From: Astrocystis sublimbata
Lineage: Eukaryota; Ascomycota; Sordariomycetes; Xylariales; Xylariaceae
Direction: 5' to 3'
Length of the DNA: 64,000 nt
NCBI GenBank assembly: GCA_022453515.1
Contig: JAJNNY010000053.1
Span: 186,001 to 250,000, forward strand
The notes under the pieces: model-generated
Seen by the model: the letters and a program-made list of their open reading frames with translations, nothing else
Databases searched by the model: none
What the model was told of the DNA's origin: nothing
Position numbers and translations under genes: made by a program
Shown here: positions 32,718-45,194 of the stretch, piece by piece
Layout: the number at the start of each line of letters is the position of its first letter
How positions within the stretch are numbered: the first letter of the stretch is position 1

Positions 32718-35620
32718 GATGTCACGATCTACGCCACAGGGGGAGTGGTTACGAGATTGATTTGCCGGTCTACATACGGTTTCAACAAGACTTAGGCTTT
32801 GCGGACACACCTTTCTGCAGCCTTCATGTCGCCATCTCGATATCACTTGGGGGAGTGATTATGAGATAGTTCAATCTACATCTTGTTTCCAAACTCTGGC
32901 TTTGCAGACACATCTTTCTGCAGCCTCGATGTAATGATCTCAATGTCGCTTGGGGGAGTGACTATGAGATCTTTGAGAAGAACATACATGTTTGAACTTT
33001 TCATCGCGCTTACCATCTTGCTATGCGCGCGCAATACAATACAATACAATACAATACAATACAATACAAACGAAAACTTACAAAAAAAAGAACCATTTCC
33101 GAACCATATTGATCTCTCTCTGGTCAAACTGATTCGTTCCATGCTGTTGGGGACAGCGCAATACAACACAAACCAAAACTTGCAAACCAAAACCATTGCC
33201 GAGTCATATTGATCTGATCTCTCTGATCAAACTGATTCGTCTCATGCTGTTGGGGACAGCGCCTGTGAGACATCCAATCTGACCTTTTCTCTTGCTCAAC
33301 ACCTTGATATGTCAGAACTGCACAACTCAAACCAAAACTCAAACCAAGATACTGCTACACAGCACATTTACTCGTGTCGTGGGGGCGACATTTGAGAGAA
33401 ACTCACTGCACACAAACCAGAAAACCACTACGCAACACATCAACAATTCATTGTCATGTTGCGATTGATACCGAATTCAATCTCTATTTCAATTGACTAC
33501 GTCTCAAGCCGTGGGGGCGGCATTTCATGAGATATAGTCTTTGCGCTCACTTTCTTACTGATCCATGAGCACCACAACACACCACACCACACAAACCGAA
33601 ACAGTGTTGTACAACTCATACTGAAACATCACTATACGACACACCATGACACACCAACGACATCTATTGTTGCGCGTCATACCAATTTGCAATTCTCAAA
33701 TTGAATTGATTTCTCGTGCTGTTGGGGACAGCATTTGAGAGAAGCTTACTGCACACATACCACAAAACTACTACACCACACAAAACAACAAAACAACAAC
33801 ACGTTGTCACTTGAACGATTTCTCGAGCCATGGGGGTGGCAACTTTGAGAGACTCGTACATTTTCTACACACTTACACGCACCGTTCTTCAAGATACGTG
33901 TGAGATAATATGCACACACACACAGGATAATCATTTCGATAACCAATTCTTGATGTCCAACTCCAAATCACCATCCATCTCGAGTCGTTGGGGGCGACTT
34001 TTGAGAAACACCGCACCATTCTTACGCATCCATGCGTACTCGGAAAACCAAAATACTACTACACAGCACATCATCACATGCCAAATGTGATGCTGCGAGA
34101 GTTTGGGGACTCTCAAATCATTTCAAATTCCGACACAAAACCATTCATCTATCTCAAGTCGTTGGGGACGTCTTTTGAACAACAACAACAACAACTCATT
34201 GGCATCGTGCCATTCATGCCAATCTGCAATTCTCATGCTGTTCGGGGCAGCTTTTGAGAAACTTACTACACACAAACCAAACAACTACAACACAACATAT
34301 CGCAACAACAACTGCTCGTTGCCATCTTGCAATTCATACCAATCTGCAGTTTCTAACTCCATTGACGATTTCTCAAGCCGTGGGGGCGGCAAATTTGAGA
34401 CATCGTCTTTGCGCTCAGCTTCCTGCTGGGCGGTAAAACTTTACACAACACAAACCAAAACATTGCTTTACAGCACATGCCGAAATACTACTACACGGCG
34501 CCAATGGTCGTCAATCTTTGCGACTCAAATCAACTTCAAACTTCTTCAAGCGAACTGACTCATCTCATACCGTGGGGGCGGCAACTTTGAGAGATCGTCT
34601 TTACGCCTAGCTTCTTGTTGAGCTACGAAACCTGCACAACGCAAACCAAACCATTGCTTTACAGCACATGCCGATACACTACTACACGGCGTTAACAATC
34701 GCCAATCTTGCGACTCATGTCAACTTCGATTCTCAAATCGAATTTGATTTATCTCATGCTGTGGGGCAGCATTTAAGAGAAAACTTACATACAAACCAAA
34801 ACACCGCAACCAAACACCAACGCGGTACAATGTTGCCATTCACACCAATTTATCAACATCGAATCACTTATCATGCTATAGGGGCAGCATTTGATACAAA
34901 CTTATATACAAACCAAAACACTGCAACTAAACACCAACGCGGTACCACGTTGCCATTCACACCAACATGTCAACGTCGAATCACTTCCTCTTAAGCCGTT
35001 GGGGGCGGCTTTGAAAGCTTAACACTTGATCTTGACTTCGCGCGTACCACTTTACCGCACGCCAGTACTACACAGCAAAGAGCAAGACCACACTACACAA
35101 CACAAACCAAGACACATTCTGGAAACTACAACCACTTTCCAAATCGACTTTCATCTCATGCCATGGGGGCGGCATTTCAGATACTCGTACCTTTTCTACA
35201 CACTTACACGCACGCACCTTTCTTCATGATGCGTGTGAGGTAGCATGCACATAAACATGGGATGATTATTACATAATGTCCAAAATCAAATCATTAATCC
35301 ATCTCAGATCGTTGGGGACGATCACACAAACCAAGACACAACTACACCACACAACTACACCATACAAGCCAAATACCATCTGCGAAATCATCCCGGCGCT
35401 CGCACCGTTTTACCACTTTCAAAGCACAACCAACACATCTCAAAGCCACGGGGGAGACTCTTGAGATATACGCAGTGCCGCGCGCAATCACACAAACCAA
35501 TACGCAACTATACCACAAAAACCAAACACCATCTACCAAATCATGTGAGCGGTCGCGTCATTTTGCCACTTTCAAAACGCAACCAACGCATCTCAAAGTT
35601 ATGGGGGAGACTTTTGAGGC
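32718..35620 (+). repeat. Array of about 22 hairpins with (T)GGGG(G) loops and changing but complementary stems
   Basis: Each unit reads TCTCA, a 4-8 base stem, a TGGGG(G) loop, the complementary stem, then TTGAGA. Stems seen include ATCACT/AGTGAT (32842-32859), GTCGCT/AGTGAC with a G-T wobble (32945-32962), GCTGT/ACAGC (33143, 33246, 33718), TGTCG/CGACA (33375), GCCG/CGGC (33508, 34377), GCCA/TGGC (33827), AGTCG/CGACT (33983), GAGAGT/ACTCTC (34097), AAGTCGT/ACGTCTT with one mismatch (34156), GCTG/CAGC (34237, 34758), CCG/CGG (34570), ATGCT/AGCAT (34873), AAGCCG/CGGCTT (34993), ATGCC/GGCAT (35158), GATCGT/ACGATC (35307) and CTCAAAGT/ACTTTTGAG (35592). Spacing is about 85-200 bases. Between hairpins a CACAAACCAAAAC-like word recurs at least ten times. 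No coding frame spans the array. Confidence 0.85.
33032..33069 (+). repeat. AATAC microsatellite inside the hairpin array
   Basis: Seven or so uninterrupted copies of the pentamer AATAC between the third and fourth hairpins. Confidence 0.9.
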
Positions 35621-35689
35621 ATACGCGTTTTCTGCGCAGTGCCGCTCACCACATCACGAATTACACTATCATCACACAACACAACAAAA

Positions 35690-36214
35690 TCAAGGGGTTG
35701 AAGAGAGAGGAGTATTGAGGAGAATGGAGAGGAGGATAGAGAGGCAGAGAGAGGCCGGGGGAGAGAGAAGCAAAAAGAAAGGAAAGGAAAGAAGAAGAGG
35801 CAAGAAGAAGCCGAAGAAGCCGAAGAAGCCCAAAAATCAAAAGGAGGCAAAAAGTTAAAAAGAATCAAAAGAATCCAAACACGAAGGCAAAAAGAAGCCG
35901 AAAAGCCAGAAAGAAGGCAAGAAGAAGCCAAAAAGAAGCTACAAAGAGGGAGAGAGAGATGTAGGAAGAGAGAGAGTATGTGTGTGTATGTGTGTGATGA
36001 GTATGTCGAGAGGGTGAGAGTGAGAACCCAAGGAAATGAGAGAGGAAAGTGTGTGTGTATGTCGAGAGGGAGTGTGTAAGAGGGAGAACGAGCGCGCGAG
36101 AGTGAGACCAGAAATGAGAGGGAAAAGGCGAGAGAGACGATGTGTGAGAGAACCAAAAAAAAAAAAAAAGGGGGAGAGGGAGAGAGAGAGACGATGAGAG
36201 GGAGAGAGAGAGAC

Positions 36215-36298
<84 letters not shown>

Positions 36299-36310
36299 GC
36301 AGGCGAGGGA
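35690..36310 (+). repeat. Purine-rich tract with a long GA repeat
   Basis: About 600 bases in which the plus strand is almost entirely A and G, including AAG/AGAAG-type runs (35760-35940), a run of 15 A at 36156-36170, and an almost pure (GA)n of about 78 bases at 36217-36294. Translating it gives only low-complexity Arg/Glu or Ser/Leu strings, so I do not call a gene. Mirror-repeat polypurine tracts of this length can form triplex (H-DNA). Confidence 0.85.
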
Positions 36311-36404
36311 GGGATAGAGAGAAGTAATACACGAAAAAGGACATATCACGGAGTCCCAGGGACTCGAGCCATTCATTGTTCCGATCTACGAAACGGAATC
36401 AACA

Positions 36405-36815
36405 CAACTCACATCACGAGGGCAGCTCTTGAAAGATGCCACCTGCTCTGTGCTCGCTACATTGCACAGGCCAAAATCCTACGACACGATACGAACCAAA
36501 CATCAGGTACATTACATTACAACAAAAACGAAACACCAAATTGCGACAGTTTCCGCCTGCTCGTCGCATTTCGCAATCCTCAAAATCAAGACGAATCATC
36601 TCAAGCCACGATGCAGCAATCGAGAGATGTCGCCTGCTCTGTGCTCGCTACATCGCACAAGCCAAAACCCTACGACACGATACGATCCCAATATCGTACA
36701 TTACAACAAAAACGAAACACCAAACTGCGAACGCTCCCAGCTGCTCGTCGTTTTTCGCAAATTTCGAAATCAAGACGATCCATCTTAAGTCAGATACAGC
36801 AATCGAGAGGTCTCT
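36405..36815 (+). repeat. Tandem duplication of about 191 bases
   Basis: The block beginning CCTGCTCTGTGCTCGCTACA at 36442 recurs at 36633 with the same downstream order (GCACA.GCCAAAA.CCTACGACACGATACGA, then ACAAAAACGAAACACCAAA). Each copy is preceded by a weak TCTCAAGCC..GCAGC-like relic resembling the hairpins of the neighbouring array. Copies are about 85-90 percent identical by eye. Confidence 0.75.
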
Positions 36816-37395
36816 TATCTACTCTACACGTGCTTACATCGCACAATTCGAAAAAAACTTGCACAACACAATGAATAATCATGTTCGCCATTTTGCAATT
36901 CCAAATGGAATCAACTCAACTCAAGCAGCTCGGAGCGGCATTCGGCATGACTGCCAACACGCTCAGTTTCGCCGCGCTTTACGCGCGCTACAATGCACAA
37001 TCCAAAGACAACTGCACACAAACATCCATGATAACACCATCTTGGCCATTTAAAAATCTTCAAATCACACCCCAAGTTCTAGGGGCAGGCAATGGGCAAT
37101 TGAGACACGAACACTTGGGCATCAAAATACTTTACTAGAAACTTGGGACAGCGCTGTCAATGCTAGGAGCTCGTGGCTGTGCCCTACGATGTCCGACCTA
37201 CCGAGCCCCGAGCTAGGTACTTACCTAACCAGGTAGCTACAGCCCAGCTACCTACCTAGGTACCTACCTAGCTCCGAGGCAGCCAAGGCAACCTATCTTC
37301 ATCTTTACCAAAAAAAAAATCATTCACTCAACATCATTGCGCATTTCCACACATATCATTGCGCACACACACAATGAACGCGTAACCACTACGCG
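36816..37395. other. Right edge of the repeat region and promoter of the gene at 37396
   Basis: Contains weak array-like remnants (CAAGCAGCTCGGAGCGGCATT near 36925 and TCTAGGGGCAGGCAATG near 37078) and then a dense run of TACCTACCTAGGTA words (37195-37275). No gene recognised. Confidence 0.45.
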
Positions 37396-38152
37396 ATGTC
37401 TGCAGTTCTGAAAGCTCCGATGGCGTTTGGAGCGCCAGAAGTATCCCAGGTATGTCTGCTCTCAACACCCTTACAGCTTCTCTTCCTAACTTGACTGGAC
37501 GCTGACAGCTTGCAAGGCAGACATCGAAGCATTCCACGCGACGCATTTCTCCAATCATGCCTTAAGCCTTTTCGACACCCAGTTCCTACGAGCAAACTCC
37601 ACACAAACACAAGATGCCGACCATCAGTACCACGAGGATGGCGCCGAAGAGGAAGACGATGGCTTGGGATACTACCCTGACGGGGTGAAGCGCACCCTGA
37701 CCGATGAAGAAATCGCCATCTTCCGCCATTCCGAAATCGAAGCACTGCGCCGTGCTGAAAGGAATGCTCTGAAGCAGGACACAACGATAGACTCTCCTGC
37801 AACCAACTCCATTGGTGGCGATGTCGTATCCACGCCAGTCGACAGCGCGCCGTCTCGCGCTGACTCCGAAGCCATGGACGAAGCCGCAGACGGCAGCGAG
37901 GACGGAGAGATCGAAACCGAGAAGCCAGTCCTGACCAAGGCTGAGATCAAACGCCAGAAAAGGCTACGGGCCAAGCAGAGGAAGAGGGACATACAAAAAT
38001 TTCAGCCTGAGAAGAAGCCAGATTTGCGCAAGAGGACGTGGGATGTTGTGGACGCTGGTATGGACAGCTTGCACTACGACGACCTCGAAATGCTGCAATG
38101 CTCAGGCTCTGCATCGAATGCTCAGCGCCGGCAGATATCGTATGACGATTGA
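37396..38152 (+). CDS. Conserved fungal protein, possibly DUF3807 family
   Basis: Two exons, 37396-37449 and 37517-38152 (GTATGT donor; the in-frame acceptor is TGCAAG, ending 37516), 229 residues. After an Ala-rich start comes ADIEAFHATHFSNHALSLF, an acidic stretch, then LGYYPDGVKRTLTDEEIAIFRHSEIEALRR, which I associate with fungal DUF3807 proteins, and a basic region (KAEIKRQKRLRAKQRKRDIQ) that looks nuclear or RNA-binding. The acceptor AAG is less usual than the CAG eight bases earlier, but only AAG keeps the frame. Function not known. Confidence 0.75.
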
Positions 38153-40027
38153 ATCCTCCACCGTCTGTCTACACACACACACATATACACGCCACACACA
38201 TACACCACACACATACACACCACAAAGAGCCCACTACAACACTCTCGTCGCCACAAGACATCGAAGCGAATCGTCTGCAATATTCAGGTTAGTAGTCACT
38301 TTTATTTCAAGTTCCATCCTGCACACATCCACATGATGAAAAGCATTGTATCGTCATCCTTAGACGGAAGCTAGCAGATCCCTGCGATTTGGCCTAGCCA
38401 AAGAGTATCGGGTCGTAAGCCTGGCGCGTGTCGAGAAAATTAATCTTCTCTCTGAAATGTGGCTTTACTCATAGACAACATTGACTACGTCACCATGTTC
38501 TCAAGCTAATTCTTGCTAGACTAGGTTGCCCAATCCTACGAATTGTCCCTGATGAGCCTGACGCCTCCAAGTGGCTACTCTATACCTGCTACAAAACTAT
38601 GCTACAACAAACCGGACGACGCGAAATCTGTGTATCAGACAAGCAAGATTGCCATGCTTCTCACATCACCACTGGCACAAGATGTCATTCTCGACCGTCT
38701 ACATCGTCCCTCGAAAGGATCATTGCACCCTGATAGGATGACGAGTCTCATGGAGCAGCAACACCTAGGAAGGGAGATGGGTGGAGGAGAAGGCTGATCA
38801 GAGGGGAACTCTGGAAGTTGAAAATGCAAGGAGGGACAAGATGAGTGCATAAAGCAGCTAAAGCAGCTGTGTTGGTCAGGATAGTGGAACATGCATCGAC
38901 CCCTTTGCCGTGGTCAGTACAGCAGTACAAAAGGATGCGGTTTGGAGACATGACGATGCTGGAATACAATCAACTTGATGCATGCCCACACAATTGAGAG
39001 CGAATGGCAAACGTGAACTTGACTTAACGTGCATGTGAGTTGGCAGACCAAGGGGACAATCATCGTAAAAGTGAGGCCCAACCTCTCATGGCCCGTAATT
39101 TGCAGAAGGAAGTATTTCACGTAAACCAGCACAAGTTGTACTGCATAGGGTGCCTTGAACCAGCACGGTGCGGTGACTCCCGTCCCGGCCCGTTTTGACA
39201 TCCTGCCTTGCATATGTAATTCATCTTAGACTGTATTACAGAAACGGGATTGAGGGTCGGATAACGAGATCTCCCGTTAGCCGTAGCGCAGGGTTCTCAA
39301 CAATTAGCTAAGAGGTTCCAATTGACACCTGTTTGGAATTTAAGTGATTGAGTGAATGCGTGATTGAGATCTTGAAAGGCGTGAGGCCGCTGGAGTTGGT
39401 ATTACCAGCCAAGAATAAGGTACCTGCCTCTAGGTACTATTGCGCTCTACCCCGCTGATAAGTCGCTGGGGCGGCTTCTGCTTGCAGGGTGTGGAGTCGG
39501 CTAGCTGGCGTGGAGAAAGCAGGGTGGAGGGACAGAGGCGGGAGGCAGGCGGCACAGGCGGGCAGTATCGAACGTCTCGCGACCCCCCCCCCATCTTCAC
39601 CCATCGTGGTGTATTACATACCAACCAGAAGGCAGGCAGGCACGACCGGCGCGAACCTACCTCTCGCGCGCACACCGTTGCGGGCACTCGACTCCAGCCA
39701 CCTAGGTAGATTAGGTACGCACTGCAACGCCACCTGGCGAGCTGGCAGTATCACTCGAGCTCCCGGCCAGCCTCACCTTTCGCAGGCTTCCCTGCTCTTC
39801 CGCGAGACTCATCCATCCCCCGCGGCCTCGACGCCAATCTCCCACCCGGCATCGCTATCTTAGTATCTTCTCCCCTCTCTGCCAACACCGTCCCAGCCAG
39901 CCAGCAGGGCCTTGGTCCTACCAATATTGCTGAAGTCGCTTGAGTTCCCGACCAGCCCAACCCATCCAGCTCATCCGACCCAACCGACCCTATCAGCGTC
40001 GAGACGGCCTCAGCCGGAACAGCAAAT
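38153..40027. other. Intergenic interval, 1.9 kb
   Basis: CA-rich microsatellite right after the stop (38170-38225), otherwise unremarkable sequence. No ORF with family signature. The last 300 bases are C-rich and probably form the CK2 promoter and leader (39750-40027). Confidence 0.5.
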
Positions 40028-41619
<1,592 letters not shown>

Positions 41620-42430
41620 ATGGTTAGCTTGTAGTTTCATATCCCGATGTCGCTGGGGCTCTTTCTCTGCAGCCCCCTTTCTCTATTCGAGACACCCGAA
41701 TTTATACCCCACCTGCAGAGTTTTGATGGCATCATCGGCATCGTGTTGGAATCACGAAACGCACAGGCGCTTCTCGGTCAAGGGAGATTGCGCAGGTTCG
41801 ACTGCGATCGCGACCATTGGTCAAAGTGAGGCTACCTTCATGCTAAGCTAGTCAGTCTCTTGTTCATAGATATCTGCTATAAGGCTATGCGATGATTTTA
41901 CTAGGATAGTAGTGAGGTCATTTCTTCCCCAGTCATCATAGGGGACGGCGATTAGGTACAATGCATAGTACTTTGGCTCATCAAGCCATAATTGAAGTGA
42001 CATCTTTCACGAACATTTTCCTGCGGAATAAAGCACTTTGATGCATAGCGTCTTGAGGATGAGCGTTGTGATGGGGCTACTATTGCTGTTTGTTGTTTAT
42101 TACGTTATCTCGAGCCGCCTGAGAATCTTAAGAATCGTAGGTTGAAGCAATGTTTTGTTTCTTTCGGCTGTGTAGAAAGTTTGAATTATCATCAGCTCAT
42201 ATGCAGCACCTACATATAAGCAAGCAATCGTCGAATATGCCAGTCAGACAAAATGGGTTGGTTGCGTGAATATCGACTCTGTCTACCGCCTGTCTGTATT
42301 TTGGAGTCGCCCTTCGGCTGATCATCATACAAGGAGGAAGTCGAGGCATCCATCCATCCCTCTACTCAAGGTATCATTTGGAATTTGCCACTAGCTCTTT
42401 TCATTAAACAATTACCTTACCACCAAATCC
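41620..42430. other. Convergent intergenic interval
   Basis: About 800 bases between the 3' ends of the CK2 gene and the methyltransferase gene; expected to hold both 3' UTRs. No gene recognised. Confidence 0.5.
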
Positions 42431-44478
42431 CTAGCTTGATGTACATTTCCTTGCGATAATCAGCGCTTCGCGCGCCTCTTCCTCGTAGACTCTTATCCCG
42501 TCGCCGCCCCCGTCCTCGTCCTCGTCCTCGTCGACCACCACAAAGCCGGATTGGGCTAGTAACTCTACCCAATCCCCGCGCGTCCGCGCCTGGCCATTCA
42601 ACATGGCGAGCATTGTGAGGTCGAGCTGTGTTTCGAACTTATGCGCTGAGACGTCGGGCACCACGACGTCGTCGATAATGAGCAGCGAGGAGGCGCACAT
42701 GGCGGCGTGGATGTGGGTTAGGATTTGGATGCTTTGGGGAGGGGGCCAGTCTTTTTTTTGGGTGGTTAGTTGGTCAGGTTGAGTGAGTATTGAGTGAGAT
42801 CAGAAGGAAATGAAATGTGGGAGAGGTTGAGAATGGAATGGAAGGATGGATGGACGATTGTGGAGGTGGAAGTGGATGTGGAACTCACTGCGGAATATGC
42901 TGCGTAGGTAGTATATCGCGGCTCCTGTGGTGTGGGAAATGTTAAGATTTTCATCAACAAAGCAAACTGTCAGATGCGAGTGATGGATGAACCAACTTGC
43001 CTTTTATAGGCTGCCCTAGGAAGAAGTCCATGCCTATTATCTCGAAATCCGTCTCCTTGGGGTCGATCTTCTCGACTACTTCGGGCAGGTCCTCGAGGAT
43101 TATCCTCCCTTGCAGATCTGGATATCTAGACTTTAGAAGCTGAAACACTCCGTAGTATCATGTTAGCATAAGGTCAACAGGCACATTGCCCTCGGTAGCC
43201 GCCCAACTTCATGCTTACGACGAAGCCAGTCTGAATGCTGCAACCAACAACACTGAGAACTTGCGGCATCTATCTATTTTCACTCACTCACCTTACACTG
43301 CTGCCCCAATCCACCACCAACATCCACGAACAAATCCGCTCCCGGATGATCGTTTCCGTATAGCACCTTGCCTATTTTGTCAAAGATTACCTCGTCGTCC
43401 ATCCACGTGCGCACGCCGGTGCGGTGCACGTTCATGAACTCGTGGAAATACTGCGCGTTCGCCGGGTGGGTTTCCAACCACTTGAAGAATGTCGTCGGTG
43501 GCGCTTCTGCTTCGACTTTGTGGCCGCGCGCGAAGGGCGTGTCGGTGTTGGAGGGTGGGAGTTGGTACTTATTCGCGCGCAGGAACCCTGGGAGGGCGAG
43601 GTAGGCTGGGATTACGCTGTCGTGGCTGAGGTGGATGGGTGGGAGTTAGCAGTGGTACGGTAGTGTTAGGGTTATCTATCATGGATGTAGGTGGAGGTGG
43701 AAGTGGAATATCGCGAAACTCACACATGGCATATCCCCGCGCACTGCCTCTTGTCCGTCAGGTTCGCACCGTAGTTCCGCTGCGCCCAGAGCCCCGGGCC
43801 GGCCTCGGCGATCATTGAGACGGACGCCATGTAGCGCAGGATACGCGACAGGAGGTTGAGGTCTGGGTTTGCGCCTGTTTGGGTGGCTATCTCGGCGGTT
43901 GTTAGGGGCCTGGTGGTGGTGGTGCTGCTGGATGAGAGGATGGTGAAGATGTTGAGGTCCACGCCTATGCGTGCGGCGCAGAGCTCTAATTCCTACATCG
44001 TGGTGAACGGAGAATATTGTCAGCTTTGGAGCTCAATTTCACACCCATGACGTTACGTCTGTCTGTTCTCGTCTGGTCGAAGCTGAATGGAGTTCAAACC
44101 CCTCAGGCAAATTGGAAGCGAGCTTGAACTCATCGTGTACATGCATTTCTTCAGCGTCGATACTTGAAATTTGACGAACGGAAAGGAAAAGAAATCATCC
44201 TCCCCAAAAGGGGCAGAGAAGGACATCGACAGATGTTTTCCTGCCTTTTCTTTTTGACTCACATTATACAGCAACCGCTGCGCAGTCTCAGCCGGCGTCT
44301 CCAGCTCCGCCACCAGCTTCTGCACAGAGCCCAGTATGCGTCTGCGAAGATCGTCATTTGTCTTGATGTCCGGTGGGATTTGACCGTCGAAGGCTGCCAA
44401 GCCTTCAAGTACCGTCGCGATATCGACATGGGGAGGAGACGCCTCCGCTTCGAATGCGTCTGGTTCTGGCGATGACAT
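42431..44478 (-). CDS. SAM-dependent O-methyltransferase (COMT-like, PF00891 type)
   Basis: Six exons on the minus strand: 44263-44478, 43724-43992, 43292-43625, 43001-43139, 42889-42924, 42431-42750; 437 residues. N-terminal dimerisation/winged-helix part (ELELCAARIGVDLNIFTIL..LTTAEIATQTGANPDLLSRILRYMAS-like) precedes the SAM site FVDVGGGLGQQCK (about 261-273), IILEDLPEVVE, EIIGMDFF and GAAIYYLRSIFRNWPP. Intron 4 starts with GC in the context AAAG/GCAAGT. In active COMT-type enzymes the last motif reads LHDW with a catalytic His; here the exon join gives FRNW, so the usual base is missing. The C-terminus carries a run of Asp/Glu (DEDEDEDGGGDG). Such enzymes usually modify secondary metabolites in fungi. 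The gene faces a PTH11-like gene and a dehydrogenase, but no backbone synthase is nearby. Confidence 0.85.
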
Positions 44479-45194
44479 GGCTGGTTGGATAAAGATACAT
44501 GAGACTAGAGTCCACAAGAGGGGAAAAAACGATTCGTTTATTCAACTTTTAGGAATGCGATGTTGCTTTTTCTTGACGTCAGTCGAGAGCCCATGTTGTC
44601 TTGCATATAATTATGGGAGGACTCGCAGTAAAGGATGGTATATTTATAGATTTACATAGATAACGAGACTTGGTAATAGGCACAGCTGTGAGGTGTGAGA
44701 CAACTTTAGCCATGTTAAGAATAAGACTGTAGAGATCCCTGGTGGCGGTGTGTGATATTCCCTTTGTAGATGTTGACGAGGAAAGGTGGCTTGCATGATG
44801 ATGACCCTTGATGCGCCTCTTCGGCATCTCCCCGGCACTTTGGGGTCGGTTGTGGTGTAGGATGAGAAGCACATGACGCTTTTCACTCTGATGATCTTAG
44901 TTTGGGCATTGGAAATCATAATGTGTGGTAATGATTCATGGCTGTGTCGAACCAGCAAGTATCGTTCAATAAATGGGGTGTGTCGTAGTTTCTGTAATCG
45001 CCTGACTGTAGGGCTGCAACGCCACAGAAATTCACATGGAGTGTTCACGATCACGGCGATAGTCATATGTGGTGTCAGCATGCTGGCTACCAAAATTATA
45101 GTGATTATCGGCTATCTGTCTTACTATGCACTTTTCTCAACAAGCCACTATTACACTACCACGGACTATTTCGGTCCAATCTCTTACTTGCACT
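44479..45194. other. Intergenic interval between two minus-strand genes
   Basis: About 715 bases: promoter of the methyltransferase gene at its left edge and 3' region of the PTH11-like gene at its right. No gene or RNA recognised. Confidence 0.45.

Noticed and set aside
32718..35620. CRISPR-like or tRNA-cluster reading of the hairpin array
   Set aside because: Repeats are not identical, spacing is uneven, the genome is fungal, and no A/B box or cloverleaf can be drawn around the hairpins.
32718..35620. Centromere reading of the array because of the nearby kinetochore genes
   Set aside because: It is only 3 kb, GC-balanced, flanked closely by active-looking genes, and fungal regional centromeres are long and AT-rich.
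35599..36376. Minus-strand ORFs of 145-185 codons over the purine tract
   Set aside because: Ser/Leu-rich translation of a polypyrimidine strand; low complexity explains the absence of stops.
36140..36874. 244-codon plus-strand ORF through the GA repeat
   Set aside because: It is an Arg/Glu dipeptide string created by the GA microsatellite, followed by repeat DNA; no splice signals or family features.
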